NCBI GenBank assembly: GCA_963731285.1
Contig: CAVSUR010000014.1
Location: 124,001 to 188,000, forward strand
Source: CAVSUR01 sp963731285
Lineage (GTDB): Bacteria; Actinomycetota; Actinomycetes; Streptosporangiales; Streptosporangiaceae
Reading direction: 5' to 3'
DNA: 64,000 nt
The notes under the pieces are model-generated. The model worked only from the letters and a program-made list of their open reading frames with translations, did not search any database and had not been told where the DNA came from. Position 1 is the first letter of the stretch, and each line of letters starts with the position of its first letter. Shown here in pieces: positions 8,484 to 17,360 of this stretch. Position numbers and translations under genes: made by a program.

Positions 8484-8753
8484 GCGCCTGATCGGATGCC
8501 AGCCGTGACACCCCGCGCCGGGACGTCTACCGCAATTTCAGCCTGTGACCGCTGCGACATCAAGCCAGATCGCATGAACAGCAACGCAGGCACTGCGCGC
8601 CGAACATCCCGCTCGGGCCCGGCACAGGCGGCCACGCTGGCAACCAGGTTGTCGTGCAGATCAGGCGCACTGCACGCTCTCACAGCGGGCGGCTTAGCTG
8701 CTGTCCGTGACCAGTCCGCGAGCGCCCGGCCGGTCAGGGCGTGCGGCCGAGGC

Positions 8754-8918
8754 TCAGGTCTCGCCGCCGCCTCCGGGAATCTCGGTGAGCCCGCCGTCCG
8801 CCAGCATGAACTTCTTCCCGCAGGCCGGGCACGTCAGTAGCAGCGGCTGGGCCGGAGCGGGCCGGTCTCCTGCTCTCCTGAGATGGGTGCCGTCGTCCAG
8901 GCAGACTGCATAGTCCAC
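8754..8918 (-). CDS. Small zinc-ribbon-like protein (54 residues)
   Basis: A 54-codon minus-strand frame starts at GTG (plus-strand CAC 8916-8918). It encodes DYAVCLDDGTHL, a proline-rich linker, then LLTCPACGKKFMLADGG and ends GGGGET. The C-x2-C pair at residues 30-33 plus C6 resembles a half zinc ribbon. There is no clear ribosome site, so a longer gene with a frame change upstream is possible; the minus frame at 8990-9071 (MTLPSFSAARMADQLA) could be its displaced beginning. It is called because its composition is protein-like while the other frames are arginine-rich shadow. Confidence 0.4.
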   Translation of the reverse strand: MDYAVCLDDGTHLRRAGDRPAPAQPLLLTCPACGKKFMLADGGLTEIPGGGGET

Positions 8919-9229
8919 TCGCCCAGGATAGGCGCCCGTGCCGTCGTCCTCAGCGCGGCAATAGCGCCCAACGGGGCGTGCACAGCCAGCGCGTCACTGT
9001 CACGCGAGCCCGCCCCTTGCTTCCAGGCCAGCTGGTCGGCCATTCTCGCGGCTGAGAACGACGGCAGTGTCATCTGCGGCGCCAGGACGGGCGGGGTCAC
9101 TCAACCAGCAACGAGGATTCCGCCCGGCTGTGGTGAGCGTGGCCGCCTTCGAGCGCGCGCACGGCAGGGATGTTAGCCCGGCCAGGGCGCACCCGCGATC
9201 GGTCGTCGCGGGTGCGGCGGGTTCGCGGG
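8919..9229. other. Intergenic region without a convincing gene
   Basis: This is about 310 bases between two minus-strand coding stretches. Apart from the possible displaced start mentioned for the zinc-ribbon protein I see no supported gene, RNA or repeat here. Confidence 0.3.
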
Positions 9230-9817
9230 TTATCGTGCCTGGCTGACCACGAAGGCCTGAGTACGGTACGAGCTCTCGGCATAGAACCCAACGGCGCTGC
9301 AGCGGGCCGCCGGAGCGCACGACACCGATGTGATCTGGGCAGTCCCGCCTGTGTTCAGGGCCGCAGTGCCGGGGACTTGCCGCGCCCTGCGCCAGATGCC
9401 GTGCTTCTGGCTGACGACGAACGCCTGAGAGTGGCCGGAGCGGTCGGTGTAGTACCCGCCCGCGCTGCAGCTGCCCGCCGAGCCGCACGACACCGACCTG
9501 ATCTCGGCGTCTCCGCCGCCGTTCAGGGCCGCGGCACCGGGCACCTTCTTCGCCCTGCCCCAGGTGCCGTGCTTCTTGCTGACGATAAACGCCTGGCAGC
9601 TGGCAGAAAGGCCGGTCGTCGGGCAGTTGCCGGAGTGGCCGGAGTAAAACCCGCCGGCGCTGCAGTTGCCCGCCGAGGCGAACGACACCGACCTGATCTC
9701 CGCACTTCCGCCGGTGTTGAGGGCCGAGGTCGATGCCTGGCGGTGCGAGCCGACACCGCTCGCCGTGCTCCTGCGCTCGACGTTCGTCCGCGACCCAGCT
9801 GCCAGCCAGCACACCAC
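9230..9817 (-). pseudogene. Fragment of an extracellular-type repeat protein
   Basis: Three consecutive units of about 50-62 residues share the pattern ALNTGG-AEI-SVSC-SAG-CSAGGYY, then SGH-QAFVVSQKHG-W and VPGTA. The first unit has an insertion containing two cysteines, and the last is cut after AFVVSQAR. I know such units from long secreted actinobacterial proteins with many more copies, where paired cysteines probably form disulfides in a propeller-like fold. This copy has no signal peptide, its first ~28 codons look like random reading, and it has under three and a half units, so it is probably a 5'-truncated remnant. It could be a short intact protein if GTG near 9740 is used. Confidence 0.5.
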
Positions 9818-10090
9818 ACGGGCATGACATCCTCAGCGGACCGACGCGTCGCGTTGCAGGATTCCGTTGCGGCGAAGTACGCACGAGGCCATGTCGATTG
9901 TGCGGGGCGTTTGGATACCGGCTCGCTGCTGGAAGCTGAGGCGGTATCCAGCGGATGCCCATGTAGGCCGCGTGGCGGAAGAACGCACGTGCGGCATTGA
10001 GCCAGCCTGGTCTGCGGGCGTCGGCGTTGTCAGATCCGGTATCTATCCTGTGAAGGCATCGGAAGCATCTGGCCCTGGGAGGTTGCCGGC

Positions 10091-10441
10091 ATGACGAGCG
10101 AGGTAAATTATTTCGAGATCGGATCCCCGGACCCTGAGGCATCCAAGGCGTTCTACAGCGCGCTGTTCGGCTGGAATGTCGGGGAGCCTTCGATGCCAGC
10201 TCGGTACAGCATGGTCAATGAGGACCGCGGTGGCCTGTGGGACACTTCCGCGATGGGCGCGGGGAACTGGGCGATCTTCTATGTCCAGGTCGAGGACGTG
10301 CGCACCGCAATCGAGCGGGCACAGGAGCTCGGCGCGGGTGTGGTCGTCCCGTTCGTCGACAACGGGGGGATCGAGTTCGCCCATCTCACTGACCCGCTGG
10401 GAAACCGATTCGGGATCTGGCGTCCCAAGCCCGCTCAGTGA
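10091..10441 (+). CDS. VOC-family (glyoxalase-like) protein
   Basis: The 116-residue protein has two beta-alpha-beta-beta-beta units of the VOC fold: VNYFEIGSPDPEASKAFYSA (5-24) and IFYVQVEDVRTAIERAQELG, ending DPLGNRFGIWRP, the usual terminal strand with the metal- or ligand-binding acidic position. Start ATG 10091 follows GGGAGG. It is similar in style to proteins annotated as hydroxylases or lyases, but no substrate can be read. It is a single gene, intact, and unrelated in detail to the VOC gene at 1.1-1.5 kb. Confidence 0.85.
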   Translation: MTSEVNYFEIGSPDPEASKAFYSALFGWNVGEPSMPARYSMVNEDRGGLWDTSAMGAGNWAIFYVQVEDVRTAIERAQELGAGVVVPFVDNGGIEFAHLTDPLGNRFGIWRPKPAQ

Positions 10442-10573
10442 GCCGGCAATCTGGCGTCGCGGTGTGTCCGGTGCGGATTCGGTGGGCAGCGTGAGCCAGA
10501 GGAGCAGGTCGAATTCGGGGGCCCGCAACTCTGCGGACGCTCGGCGCGATTGGGGGGGGTCAGCAGGGACGCC

Positions 10574-10987
10574 CTATCGCCCGTGGCGGTGCATGGTGTA
10601 GCCGAGCGCGGAGATGAAGGGTATCAGCGTGGCTGGCACGAGGTTCGCGGGCACTCCGGCGACGCGGGCGAGATGTCCTGGCTCGTCCTCAACCGCGGTA
10701 CCGGGCGTTGCGAGAGCGAGGAAGAACGGTGCCCAGGCGATGGCGGGAAGCACCGCGGCGATCTTGATTGCCGTTTCGCCTTCGTCTGTGCCCTGGCCGG
10801 GTCGCCACAGCAGCCACAGGGCGAGTAGCTGCGAGCCGGCAATGCTGCCCCAGCCCGCCATGCTATGGAACCGGGCATGGGGCGGCCAGCCGGGGTTGAA
10901 CACGTGGCTGCGGTTGAGGTCGGCGTACCCGGTGCCGGCGAGCGTGCCGGCAGCCGCCCCGCTGAGCACCAGACGGCTGATCCTCAT
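10574..10987 (-). CDS. DUF6640-like small membrane protein
   Basis: The 137-residue protein has four likely membrane segments: LVLSGAAAGTLAGTGYADL, the segment around SQLLALWLLW, IAAVLPAIAWAPFFLALA and LVPATLIPFISALGY. A conserved motif SHVFNPGWPPHARFHSMAGW lies between the first two. I recall this motif from DUF6640 proteins, function unknown. The start ATG overlaps the stop of the upstream SDR gene by 4 nt (ATGA), so the two are translationally coupled and likely act together. Confidence 0.75.
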   Translation of the reverse strand: MRISRLVLSGAAAGTLAGTGYADLNRSHVFNPGWPPHARFHSMAGWGSIAGSQLLALWLLWRPGQGTDEGETAIKIAAVLPAIAWAPFFLALATPGTAVEDEPGHLARVAGVPANLVPATLIPFISALGYTMHRHGR

Positions 10988-11868
10988 GTCGGTGTCTCCC
11001 TCCCCGATATGTCCGTGTGCACTGAGCGGGGCCCCGCCGCTGCGCGCGGCGCCTCCCTGCGAAGGCGGGCGGCGGCGGAGGCCGCCTGGCGGCGTTGTAT
11101 CGAGCGGGGTAGCAGCGGAAGCGTTCGCATCGCAATCCGGTAGGCCCGTCCCGGAAAGACCAGGGGCTTGCCGGCATCGAAGCCGGCGAGCGCTTCGCGG
11201 GCGCAGCGCGCCGCGCTGATGCGCAGGAACTGGGGCGGGCCTCCGGTCATTCCCCCGGCTGTGCCGGCAACGGTGTCGAAGTCGCTGTCCACGGGACCCG
11301 GGCAAACCTGCGTGACGACCACCCCGGTACCGGCCAGATCGGCACGCAAGGCCTCGCTGAACCCGTCAACGAAATACTTGCTGGCCGAATACGCCGCGGC
11401 CGCGGGCATTATCGTCAGCCCTGCTCCCGAGCCCATATTGAGCACGCCGCCCCGGCCGCGTTCCACCATGGACGGCACCAGGCGTGCGGTCAGCTGGGCG
11501 ACGGCGACCACGTTGGTGCGCAGTACCTGGCGGGTGCGGGTCCAGTCCGCGGCGTCGAACAACGCCTGGTCGCCGAGGCCAGCGTTGTTGATCAGTACGT
11601 CCACGGCACCGACCTGCTCGCGCACAGCGGCCATGCCCCGATCCACGTCGCGCTCCTCGGACAGGTCGACGGGGAGAGCCACCACCTGCAGCCGTGGATG
11701 CGCCGCCGCCAGCTCGGCCCGCAGCCCTTCGAGCAGCCCGGCCCGGCGGGCCACAACGACCAGGGTCCCTGCCCGGGCGGCAAGCTGAGCGGCAAACTGA
11801 CGGCCGATGCCCGAAGAAGCACCGGTTATCAGGGCAGTGCCGCCATCTAGTGGAGGACGTACTGTCAC
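10984..11868 (-). CDS. Short-chain dehydrogenase/reductase (SDR)
   Basis: The 294-residue protein has the classical SDR set: the nucleotide-binding motif TGASSGIG (about 15-22), NNAG (about 96-99), the catalytic Ser in NMGSGAG and the YSASK catalytic Tyr-Lys pair. These enzymes oxidise or reduce an alcohol/ketone with NAD(P)(H). A C-terminal arginine-rich helix of about 40 residues resembles the extended SDRs that act on lipophilic substrates. The start is GTG with AAGGA 8 nt upstream. It is first in a two-gene operon with the DUF6640-like protein and divergent from a TetR regulator, which probably controls it. Confidence 0.88.
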   Translation of the reverse strand: MTVRPPLDGGTALITGASSGIGRQFAAQLAARAGTLVVVARRAGLLEGLRAELAAAHPRLQVVALPVDLSEERDVDRGMAAVREQVGAVDVLINNAGLGDQALFDAADWTRTRQVLRTNVVAVAQLTARLVPSMVERGRGGVLNMGSGAGLTIMPAAAAYSASKYFVDGFSEALRADLAGTGVVVTQVCPGPVDSDFDTVAGTAGGMTGGPPQFLRISAARCAREALAGFDAGKPLVFPGRAYRIAMRTLPLLPRSIQRRQAASAAARLRREAPRAAAGPRSVHTDISGRETPT

Positions 11869-12034
11869 GATCGCGGTCCTTCTCGGTAGCTGAACGCGAA
11901 CTAGAATCCGGCCCGGGTTACCTCAGCCGCCACGGTCACTGGGCCGGCATCCCGGCCAAGTCTGCTGGCTACCAGGACTGGTGGCAAGTGGGCAAAAACT
12001 TGACACTGTTCAAATACGCCGGCACGCTGCTCGC

Positions 12035-12772
12035 GTGACCAGCCGATCTTCACCTTCAGCTCTTCCGAGTCGGCGCGACCGGCGCCGGCAAGAGACGATC
12101 ACTGACATCAAGGCAGCCGCACGGGCGCAGCTCGCCCTGGGCGGCCCAGCCGGGATCTCCCTGCGGGCCATCGCCCGCCAGCTGGGCATGACGCCCTCTG
12201 CCGTGCACTACTACTTCCCGGGCCGGGAGGCACTACTCGACGCCCTCATCGTCGACGGATGGGGCTCGCTAGCCACGGCTTTGCGAGCCCGCTACCAGCG
12301 GGCCCGGCCGCTGCCGGCGCACCAGCGGTGGATTGCCGTTACCCGCGCCCACCGGACATGGGCCCTTGCGCACCCTTCGGAGTACCTGCTGCTCTATGGT
12401 CACACCGGACTCCGCGTCACGCCCGGCGCAGACCGCAGCGTCCACACGGCCATGTCGAAGGTCATGGCCGTGCTGTTCACGATGATGCGCGACGCCCTCG
12501 CCGCCGGGGAGATCGACACCGAAAAGCTGCGAGCAGTGACGCCAGCACCCCTTCGCCAGCAGCTCGCCGATTGGCGCGAAACCACCGAGGAGACGGCTGG
12601 CCTTCCCGATGGCGCCCTGGTCGCCTGCCTGATCGGATACGCCCAGCTCCACGGCGCCATTACCCTGGAGCTAGTCGGGCGGATCCCCCCTCAGCTCCAG
12701 CCCGCCGCTCTGTTCGACCTGCAGATGGCCCACGTCTCGGGTTCCCTGAACGCGCCGCCGCCTCCTTGGTGA
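12035..12772 (+). CDS. TetR/AcrR-family regulator
   Basis: The 245-residue protein has an N-terminal TetR helix-turn-helix (ISLRAIARQLGMTPSAVHYY, about 45-64) and a C-terminal ligand domain with RAHRTWALAHPSEYLLLYG, typical of the WHG-type TetR C-domain. The start is taken as GTG 12035. Upstream, TTGACACTGTTCAA (12000-12013) contains a TTGACA-like -35 and short TTGA/TCAA arms that could be part of an operator. The 166-bp gap to the divergent SDR start is the natural site for control of both. Ligand unknown. Confidence 0.85.
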   Translation: MTSRSSPSALPSRRDRRRQETITDIKAAARAQLALGGPAGISLRAIARQLGMTPSAVHYYFPGREALLDALIVDGWGSLATALRARYQRARPLPAHQRWIAVTRAHRTWALAHPSEYLLLYGHTGLRVTPGADRSVHTAMSKVMAVLFTMMRDALAAGEIDTEKLRAVTPAPLRQQLADWRETTEETAGLPDGALVACLIGYAQLHGAITLELVGRIPPQLQPAALFDLQMAHVSGSLNAPPPPW

Positions 12773-12789
12773 CCCAGCAGGCCACCTCA

Positions 12790-12990
12790 CCGGCACCCCT
12801 CCCGCGAAGGGCGTGATACGGGACACCGCCGGAGACGCCGCCTGCAGCGCCCGGATGCCGGGCCGGTAGCTGGTGGTCGGGCGGATCAGGTGCGCGAGGA
12901 ACTGCTCGGTGGCCGCCCGCATCCGGGCGATCTGCTCCGGCGGCGCCGCATCAGCGAATGCCGGTACGGGCTGGTCCCGTAGACTGCACG
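12790..12990 (-). pseudogene. Possible hydrolase fragment
   Basis: The 427-bp gap between tetR and lysE contains one protein-like minus-strand stretch: PVPAFADAAPPEQIARMRAA followed by TEQFLAHLIRPTTSY and ALQAASPAVSRITPF. It reads like an amphipathic helix and linker from an alpha/beta hydrolase-type protein but has no start, no catalytic residues and dissolves into arginine-rich sequence. It is reported as debris with low confidence; the rest of the gap shows nothing. Confidence 0.25.
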
Positions 12991-13199
12991 GAACTGGCGT
13001 GCGAACCGGCAGCGCAGAGTCCCTGCCGGCGCTACCTCGACCCGCAGAAGGTGGCCGGATTCACGGCCCGGGCCAGCTCACCGGCACCAGCCTGGCCGGG
13101 TGAGCACGACCGCGACGCTTAGGGAACAACCATGATGAACGTCAGGCAGCTCGCCTCGCCTTTGTCGGTCCCGGACCGGTCACCTGGCGGGCTCCCGCG

Positions 13200-13802
13200 A
13201 TGCTGGTGAGCTTGGCTACGTTCGCTCTGGCCGCCACGCTGATCGTCCTATTGCCCGGGCCCGACACGCTGGTGGTTGTCCGGAACCTGCTCCAAGGCGG
13301 ACGCCGGGTGGCCGTCCGCACCGTGCTCGGCGTTCTGTCCGGCCTCACCGTGTGGGTCGTCACGGCCGCCCTCGGGCTCTCGGCCGTGCTCCGAGCCAGC
13401 CACGACGCCTACCTCGGCCTGCGGATCGCCGGCGCCGCCTACCTGATCTACCTCGGCACGAGGTCTCTGCACGCGCGCGGCCAGGCCGCCACTCAGCGGC
13501 GCGCCTTCATCGGCACGGGCTACACAGCCGGCCTGCTCACCGACCTGCTCAATCCGAAGGTCGGCGTGTTCTTCGTGACGTTCCTTCCCGGCTTCGTGCC
13601 GCACGGGTACCCGGTGGGGTGGACGTCACTGCTGTTCGGGGCGATCTTCGTGATCCTCACGGCCACCTACTTCGCCATCTTGATGACGGCCTCCGGGCCG
13701 GTCACCCGGTGGATGGCGACCTCGCACATACGCCGCCGGATGGACCGCTGCACCGGCGTGGTGCTGATCGGCTTCGGCTTGCGTCTCGCGCTGGAGCCGT
13801 AG
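13200..13802 (+). CDS. LysE/RhtB-family translocator
   Basis: The 200-residue protein has six hydrophobic segments and the LysE family signature near the N-terminus (LIVLLPGPDTLVVVRNLLQG) plus a second conserved region LTDLLNPKVGVFFVTFLPGF. Members export amino acids or derivatives such as lysine, threonine or homoserine lactone across the plasma membrane. The start is ATG 13200, with no strong ribosome site. It is a single gene of full family length; substrate unknown. Confidence 0.88.
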   Translation: MLVSLATFALAATLIVLLPGPDTLVVVRNLLQGGRRVAVRTVLGVLSGLTVWVVTAALGLSAVLRASHDAYLGLRIAGAAYLIYLGTRSLHARGQAATQRRAFIGTGYTAGLLTDLLNPKVGVFFVTFLPGFVPHGYPVGWTSLLFGAIFVILTATYFAILMTASGPVTRWMATSHIRRRMDRCTGVVLIGFGLRLALEP

Positions 13803-13889
13803 CACCTGGGATGGACGTTCGGTCGCGGATCGGCCCGGGACATGGCAGCCGTGATCATAGCTGAGGCGACGATGCAGAAGCGATGAGTG

Positions 13890-14170
13890 ACCGGTGAATC
13901 TCATCTGAAGATCGCTCCGGTCCAGCATCCGGCCGCGATCTGCGCGCAGACCACGGCGATTCCGGAGTATGACGTTCTCCACGGTGAACGCGCGGTTCGT
14001 GAAGGTGGGCACGCTGATCAGGCCGACGCCGGCGACGACGCCATCAGCCACGCCTCCGCCGCACCCGCCGCGGGGCGTCAGGCCGCACAGCGCCGATGAG
14101 CCGGCGAAGATGATCACCCTGAGCACTACCATCTTGCGGTGCCCGACCCTGCGCTGATCGGATGCCCGGG
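13890..14170 (-). pseudogene. Possible MFS transporter fragment
   Basis: In the 504-bp gap after lysE one minus-strand frame reads DQRRVGHRKMVVLRVIIFAG followed by SSALCGLTP. This looks like the loop-2 arginine motif and third helix of a major facilitator transporter (usual form D-x-x-G-R-R-K). A second piece GLISVPTFTNRAFTVEN follows. No start, no stop in register and no further helices are seen. It is decayed debris; the rest of the gap holds nothing I can support. Confidence 0.3.
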
Positions 14171-14306
14171 GTCGCGGCGACGGCGCACAGGCTCCGAAGA
14201 AGTAGCACCCGGAGACCTGATCTGGTTGCGTACAGTGAGGGCGCCCGGCAGGTAGGCTGCGCGTGCTACCCCGCGTACCCAGCGAATCTGGCCGGAGGCG
14301 AGTCAT

Positions 14307-15170
14307 ATGCCACTTTTCGCCAACAAGCCGGCCGGCGATGCGGCCGCCTGGGAGCCGCAGGCTGCTGAGGGCAGGCTGGCCCACACGGCCGGCGCTGATC
14401 CGTCGGGCGTTTTCACCTCCGACTTGTCGGTCTCCGAGTACGTGCTGCTCGGCGAGGCCGGGTTCGAGCCGCTTGGCTTCGTGGTCGGATCGTCGATTTA
14501 TCACATTGGCCTGCAGGTCGGAAGATGGTCACAGAACCAGGAACTGCAGGTCCTGACTCAGGCGATGTATAACGCCAGGGAACTTGCCATGGCCAGGATG
14601 CGGGCCGAGGCCGACCATCTGGGGGCTGATGGCATCGTCGGCGTTCAGCTGCGGATGCAAAGCTACGTATGGGGACAGGGCGTCCTGGAATTCATCGCCA
14701 CCGGGACTGCGGTGCGTGCGCTGGGCAGCGGCGGTACCGGCACTGCGGGCGCTCATCGGGCCCCGGACGGCCGGGCGTTCACCTCGGACCTGTCGGCTCA
14801 GGACTTCTTCCGGCTGCTGGCGGCCGGCGCGGTGCCGGTGGCGTTCGTGCTCGGTGTCTGCGTTTACCACATCGCCCATCAGTCGGCGATGCAGTCGCTG
14901 CGCCAGGCGGGCCGGAACCAGGAGATGGTGGTCTTCACCCAGGGCATTTACGAGGCCCGCGAGCTCGCGCTCGCCAGGATGCAGGCGGAGGCAGCGCAGG
15001 CGGGGTCCTCGGGAATCGTCGGGGTAACCGTCGAGGTCAACAATCACGTCTGGGGCGAGCACGCTACCGAGTTCCTCGCCACCGGAACCGCCATCCGACG
15101 CCTCGGCGATGAGCACCGGCTCCCCGAAACCTCGCCGAAGCCCACCTTTACTCTGGGGCTCGACAGCTAG
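14307..15170 (+). CDS. Tandem YbjQ-type (heavy-metal-binding-like) protein
   Basis: The 287-residue protein is an internal duplication. Each half starts FTSDLS, has a helix (YVLLGEAGFEPLGFVVGSSI or FFRLLAAGAVPVAFVLGVCV) then YHI, a middle helix ARELAMARMRAEA or ARELALARMQAEA, and ends with GVQLRMQSYVWG...FIATGTAV or GVTVEVNNHVWG...FLATGTAI. This matches the YbjQ/UPF0145 fold, which forms rings in other bacteria; the name 'heavy-metal-binding' is inherited and unproven. Halves span about 35-137 and 155-270. Start ATG 14307 follows GGAGG. It is a single gene; a TAGGCT box lies about 56 bp upstream. Confidence 0.8.
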   Translation: MPLFANKPAGDAAAWEPQAAEGRLAHTAGADPSGVFTSDLSVSEYVLLGEAGFEPLGFVVGSSIYHIGLQVGRWSQNQELQVLTQAMYNARELAMARMRAEADHLGADGIVGVQLRMQSYVWGQGVLEFIATGTAVRALGSGGTGTAGAHRAPDGRAFTSDLSAQDFFRLLAAGAVPVAFVLGVCVYHIAHQSAMQSLRQAGRNQEMVVFTQGIYEARELALARMQAEAAQAGSSGIVGVTVEVNNHVWGEHATEFLATGTAIRRLGDEHRLPETSPKPTFTLGLDS

Positions 15171-15374
15171 GCAGCCGACCTTCCGGGCAAGGCGGGACCG
15201 GTAGTGAACGACGGACGCGTCTGCGTCGGGAAGCAGACCGGGAGCCGGGCGGCGCTGTGCGGCCCGGCGGGGGGTGCTCGCGGAATTGCTGCCGGCTGAC
15301 CGGGCGTCGCGATGACAGCCAGGTTCTCGCCCGCAGCGCGGGTGCCGGATGCGGGAGCCGGGGGATCGCCCGCC

Positions 15375-16069
15375 GTGAGCAGCGTGGTGTCGCGGCGGGC
15401 TGTCCAGTTCGCCGAGCAGCACGGCGAGTTCATCTCCAGCGAGCACACGGCCACCCGGCGGCTCGCCGCGAGTTTCGGGCTGACACTGGACAACGTCAGC
15501 AGGTACCCGCCGCATACCCACCCCCGTGATGAGCGGCTGCGGTTCGGTGGCCGTTTCTGGCGGCAGGCGTCGCTGAACCGGGAGTGGCGGGACTGGGCCT
15601 TCGAGCTGTTCTTCGATGCGGCCAATAGGAAGGCACCCTGGCCAACGCTGCATGATCGGCATACCGCCTGGACGTGGCGGTGGGGCCACATGCCCGCAAC
15701 CCAGTGGGATCGAGGAGAACATCCGGGCGGACTGCAGTCCGATTTCGGCCGACTTTGCGTGGCCGTCTTGCTTGATGAGTACGGCCTGTATACCGACCGG
15801 ATCGTCCAGGGCGGCTGGGAGACAACAGTCGGCCAGCCCGGCAAGCCAGCCATCTTGGTCGCCCTGCCCGGCGGTGCCGCCGGCGCGGCGCGTACTCCTA
15901 CCTCAAAGTCGGCCAGTACACCGCTTTCAACGGCATCCAGGGCAGGCGGCACGGGAACCTCCACTTTGGCGGCGAGCACACATCGGTGAACTTCCAGGGC
16001 TACATGGAGGGCGCGCTGCAAAGCGGCTACCGCCGCGCGGCCGAGGTCGCCGGGCGGCTGCCCGGCTAG
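15375..16069 (+). pseudogene. Flavin monoamine oxidase, decayed
   Basis: Pieces of a flavin-containing monoamine oxidase occur in order. They are FAEQHGEFISSEHTATRRLA (after the missing FAD-binding Rossmann motif), LRFGGRFWRQASLNREWRDW, and KAPWPTLHDRHTAWTWRW then GHMPATQW. An extra base near 15707 puts IEENI in another frame before GLQSDFGRL resumes. After DEYG a large central deletion joins to WETTVGQPGKPAILVAL. A final shift near 15890 gives AYSYLKVGQYTAF, then LHFGGEHTSVNFQGYMEGAL and a TAG at 16067-16069. The GEHTS and FQGYMEGAL segments are the C-terminal FAD-contact region. Loss of both the N-terminal GxGxxG and the middle means no enzyme can be made. Confidence 0.72.
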
Positions 16070-16109
16070 CGCGGCGCCTGCTTCGCATCCCGCGTGCACC
16101 AGCCCGGCA

Positions 16110-17294
16110 TCAGTGCGCTGGCCGGAGGCCGCGGTGGCTGCCGAAGAACCGGATGAACTCGGCGCTGGCGCTGGGTCCCCGGGGATCGGTGTAGGAGCCG
16201 TGCGGGATGCCGCCGGACCAGGCGTGCCCGGCGTGGTGGATGGTCCACCGCTCGGCCATGGCGGTCCCGGCGGTGTGCTGGTAGGCGGTGCGGGTGTAGG
16301 CATGACCGCCGGGTACCTGGCCGCGGGTGGTCGCGGCGGTGGGCGCGGCAGCCGGGCTGCCTGCGGCCAGGGCGCGGTCGATGAGGCCGGCGGCGTTGAC
16401 GGGGGCCACGACCGGGTCCCGGTCACCGTGGAAGACGATCAGCGGCACGCGGTGTGCTGCAGCAGGCCGGGCAGGTTGTGCTGGGCCGTGCTTCATGGCC
16501 GCGAGCGCGGAGGGCAGGTCACTGGCGGCGGCGTAGGGCAGCCCCGAGTGCACGCCGGCGGCGGTGTAAAGGTCGGGGTAGGCCGCGGCCATCACGGCGG
16601 CCATGGCGCCTCCGGCGGAGAACCCGGCAATATATACCCGGCCGGGATCTGCCCCGTAGCGGTCCAGGACGTGGCGGGTGATCCCGGCGATCAGCGATGG
16701 CTCGCCCGCGCCGTGGTGCTGGTGGCCGGGGTGGAACCAGTTCCAGTACCGGCCGGGGTTGGCCGAGCGGGCCTGTTCGGGGTAGGCGACGAGGAGCCCG
16801 TGACGCTCGGCGAGGTCGTTCATGGCGGTGGCGGCGGCGAAGGCGGTGGCGTCCTGGGTGCCGCCGTGCAGCATCACCAGCAAGGGCAGTGGCCCGCTGG
16901 TGCGCCCGGCGGGAAGGTAGAGCCGGTAGGCGCGGGTTCCGGCGGCGTTGGCGTAGGAGAGGGCGTCAAACCGGCCCGGCGGCCGTTTCGCCGCCGGAGC
17001 CGGAGCCCGGCGAGCACCGGAGGCTCGCCGGCCGGGGAAGGCGCGCGGCCGGCGCGGCTGGCCCGCGGGGACCAGCGCTGGCGGCTTGCCCTGGCGGGCC
17101 GGCCCCGCCGGGACGGCCGGGCGGCGGTCGGGCGCGCTGCCGCTGCCGGTTCCGGCAGCTGGCGCGCCCGGCCCGCGCCGGGCCGTGGCCGGGCTGGCCA
17201 GGGTGCGCTGGATCAGCGCGGTGGCCTCGGCGAGACGGCCCTGGCGGGTCAGCCGGGTGGCCTCGGCCATCGCCGTCATCTGGCGTGCATCCAT
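16110..17294 (-). CDS. PHB-depolymerase-family esterase
   Basis: The 394-residue protein has a conserved N-terminal helix (MDARQMTAMAEATRLTRQGR), a disordered Pro/Ala/Arg linker to about 110, then an alpha/beta-hydrolase of the extracellular PHB depolymerase type 1 family. Features include the oxyanion motif PLLVMLHGGTQD, nucleophile elbow GFSAGG, acid HGDRDPVV and catalytic His in HAGHAW. Members hydrolyse short-chain polyhydroxyalkanoates, feruloyl or similar esters. No signal peptide is visible, so it is either cytoplasmic or exported in a non-classical way. It lies downstream of the RHH gene on the same strand, a pairing I recall in other actinobacteria and one suggesting regulation. Confidence 0.85.
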   Translation of the reverse strand: MDARQMTAMAEATRLTRQGRLAEATALIQRTLASPATARRGPGAPAAGTGSGSAPDRRPAVPAGPARQGKPPALVPAGQPRRPRAFPGRRASGARRAPAPAAKRPPGRFDALSYANAAGTRAYRLYLPAGRTSGPLPLLVMLHGGTQDATAFAAATAMNDLAERHGLLVAYPEQARSANPGRYWNWFHPGHQHHGAGEPSLIAGITRHVLDRYGADPGRVYIAGFSAGGAMAAVMAAAYPDLYTAAGVHSGLPYAAASDLPSALAAMKHGPAQPARPAAAHRVPLIVFHGDRDPVVAPVNAAGLIDRALAAGSPAAAPTAATTRGQVPGGHAYTRTAYQHTAGTAMAERWTIHHAGHAWSGGIPHGSYTDPRGPSASAEFIRFFGSHRGLRPAH

Positions 17295-17360
17295 GGCGGT
17301 ATCCCTTCTGGTCCAGTGTCCGGGCTGGTCCCCCGGCTCCGGGGGGATGGTCGCGGCGGC

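Noticed and set aside
12000..12013. TTGACACTGTTCAA as a strong TetR operator
   Set aside because: Only the outer four bases pair (TTGA/TCAA) and the inner six do not, so it is mentioned as possible but not listed as a site.
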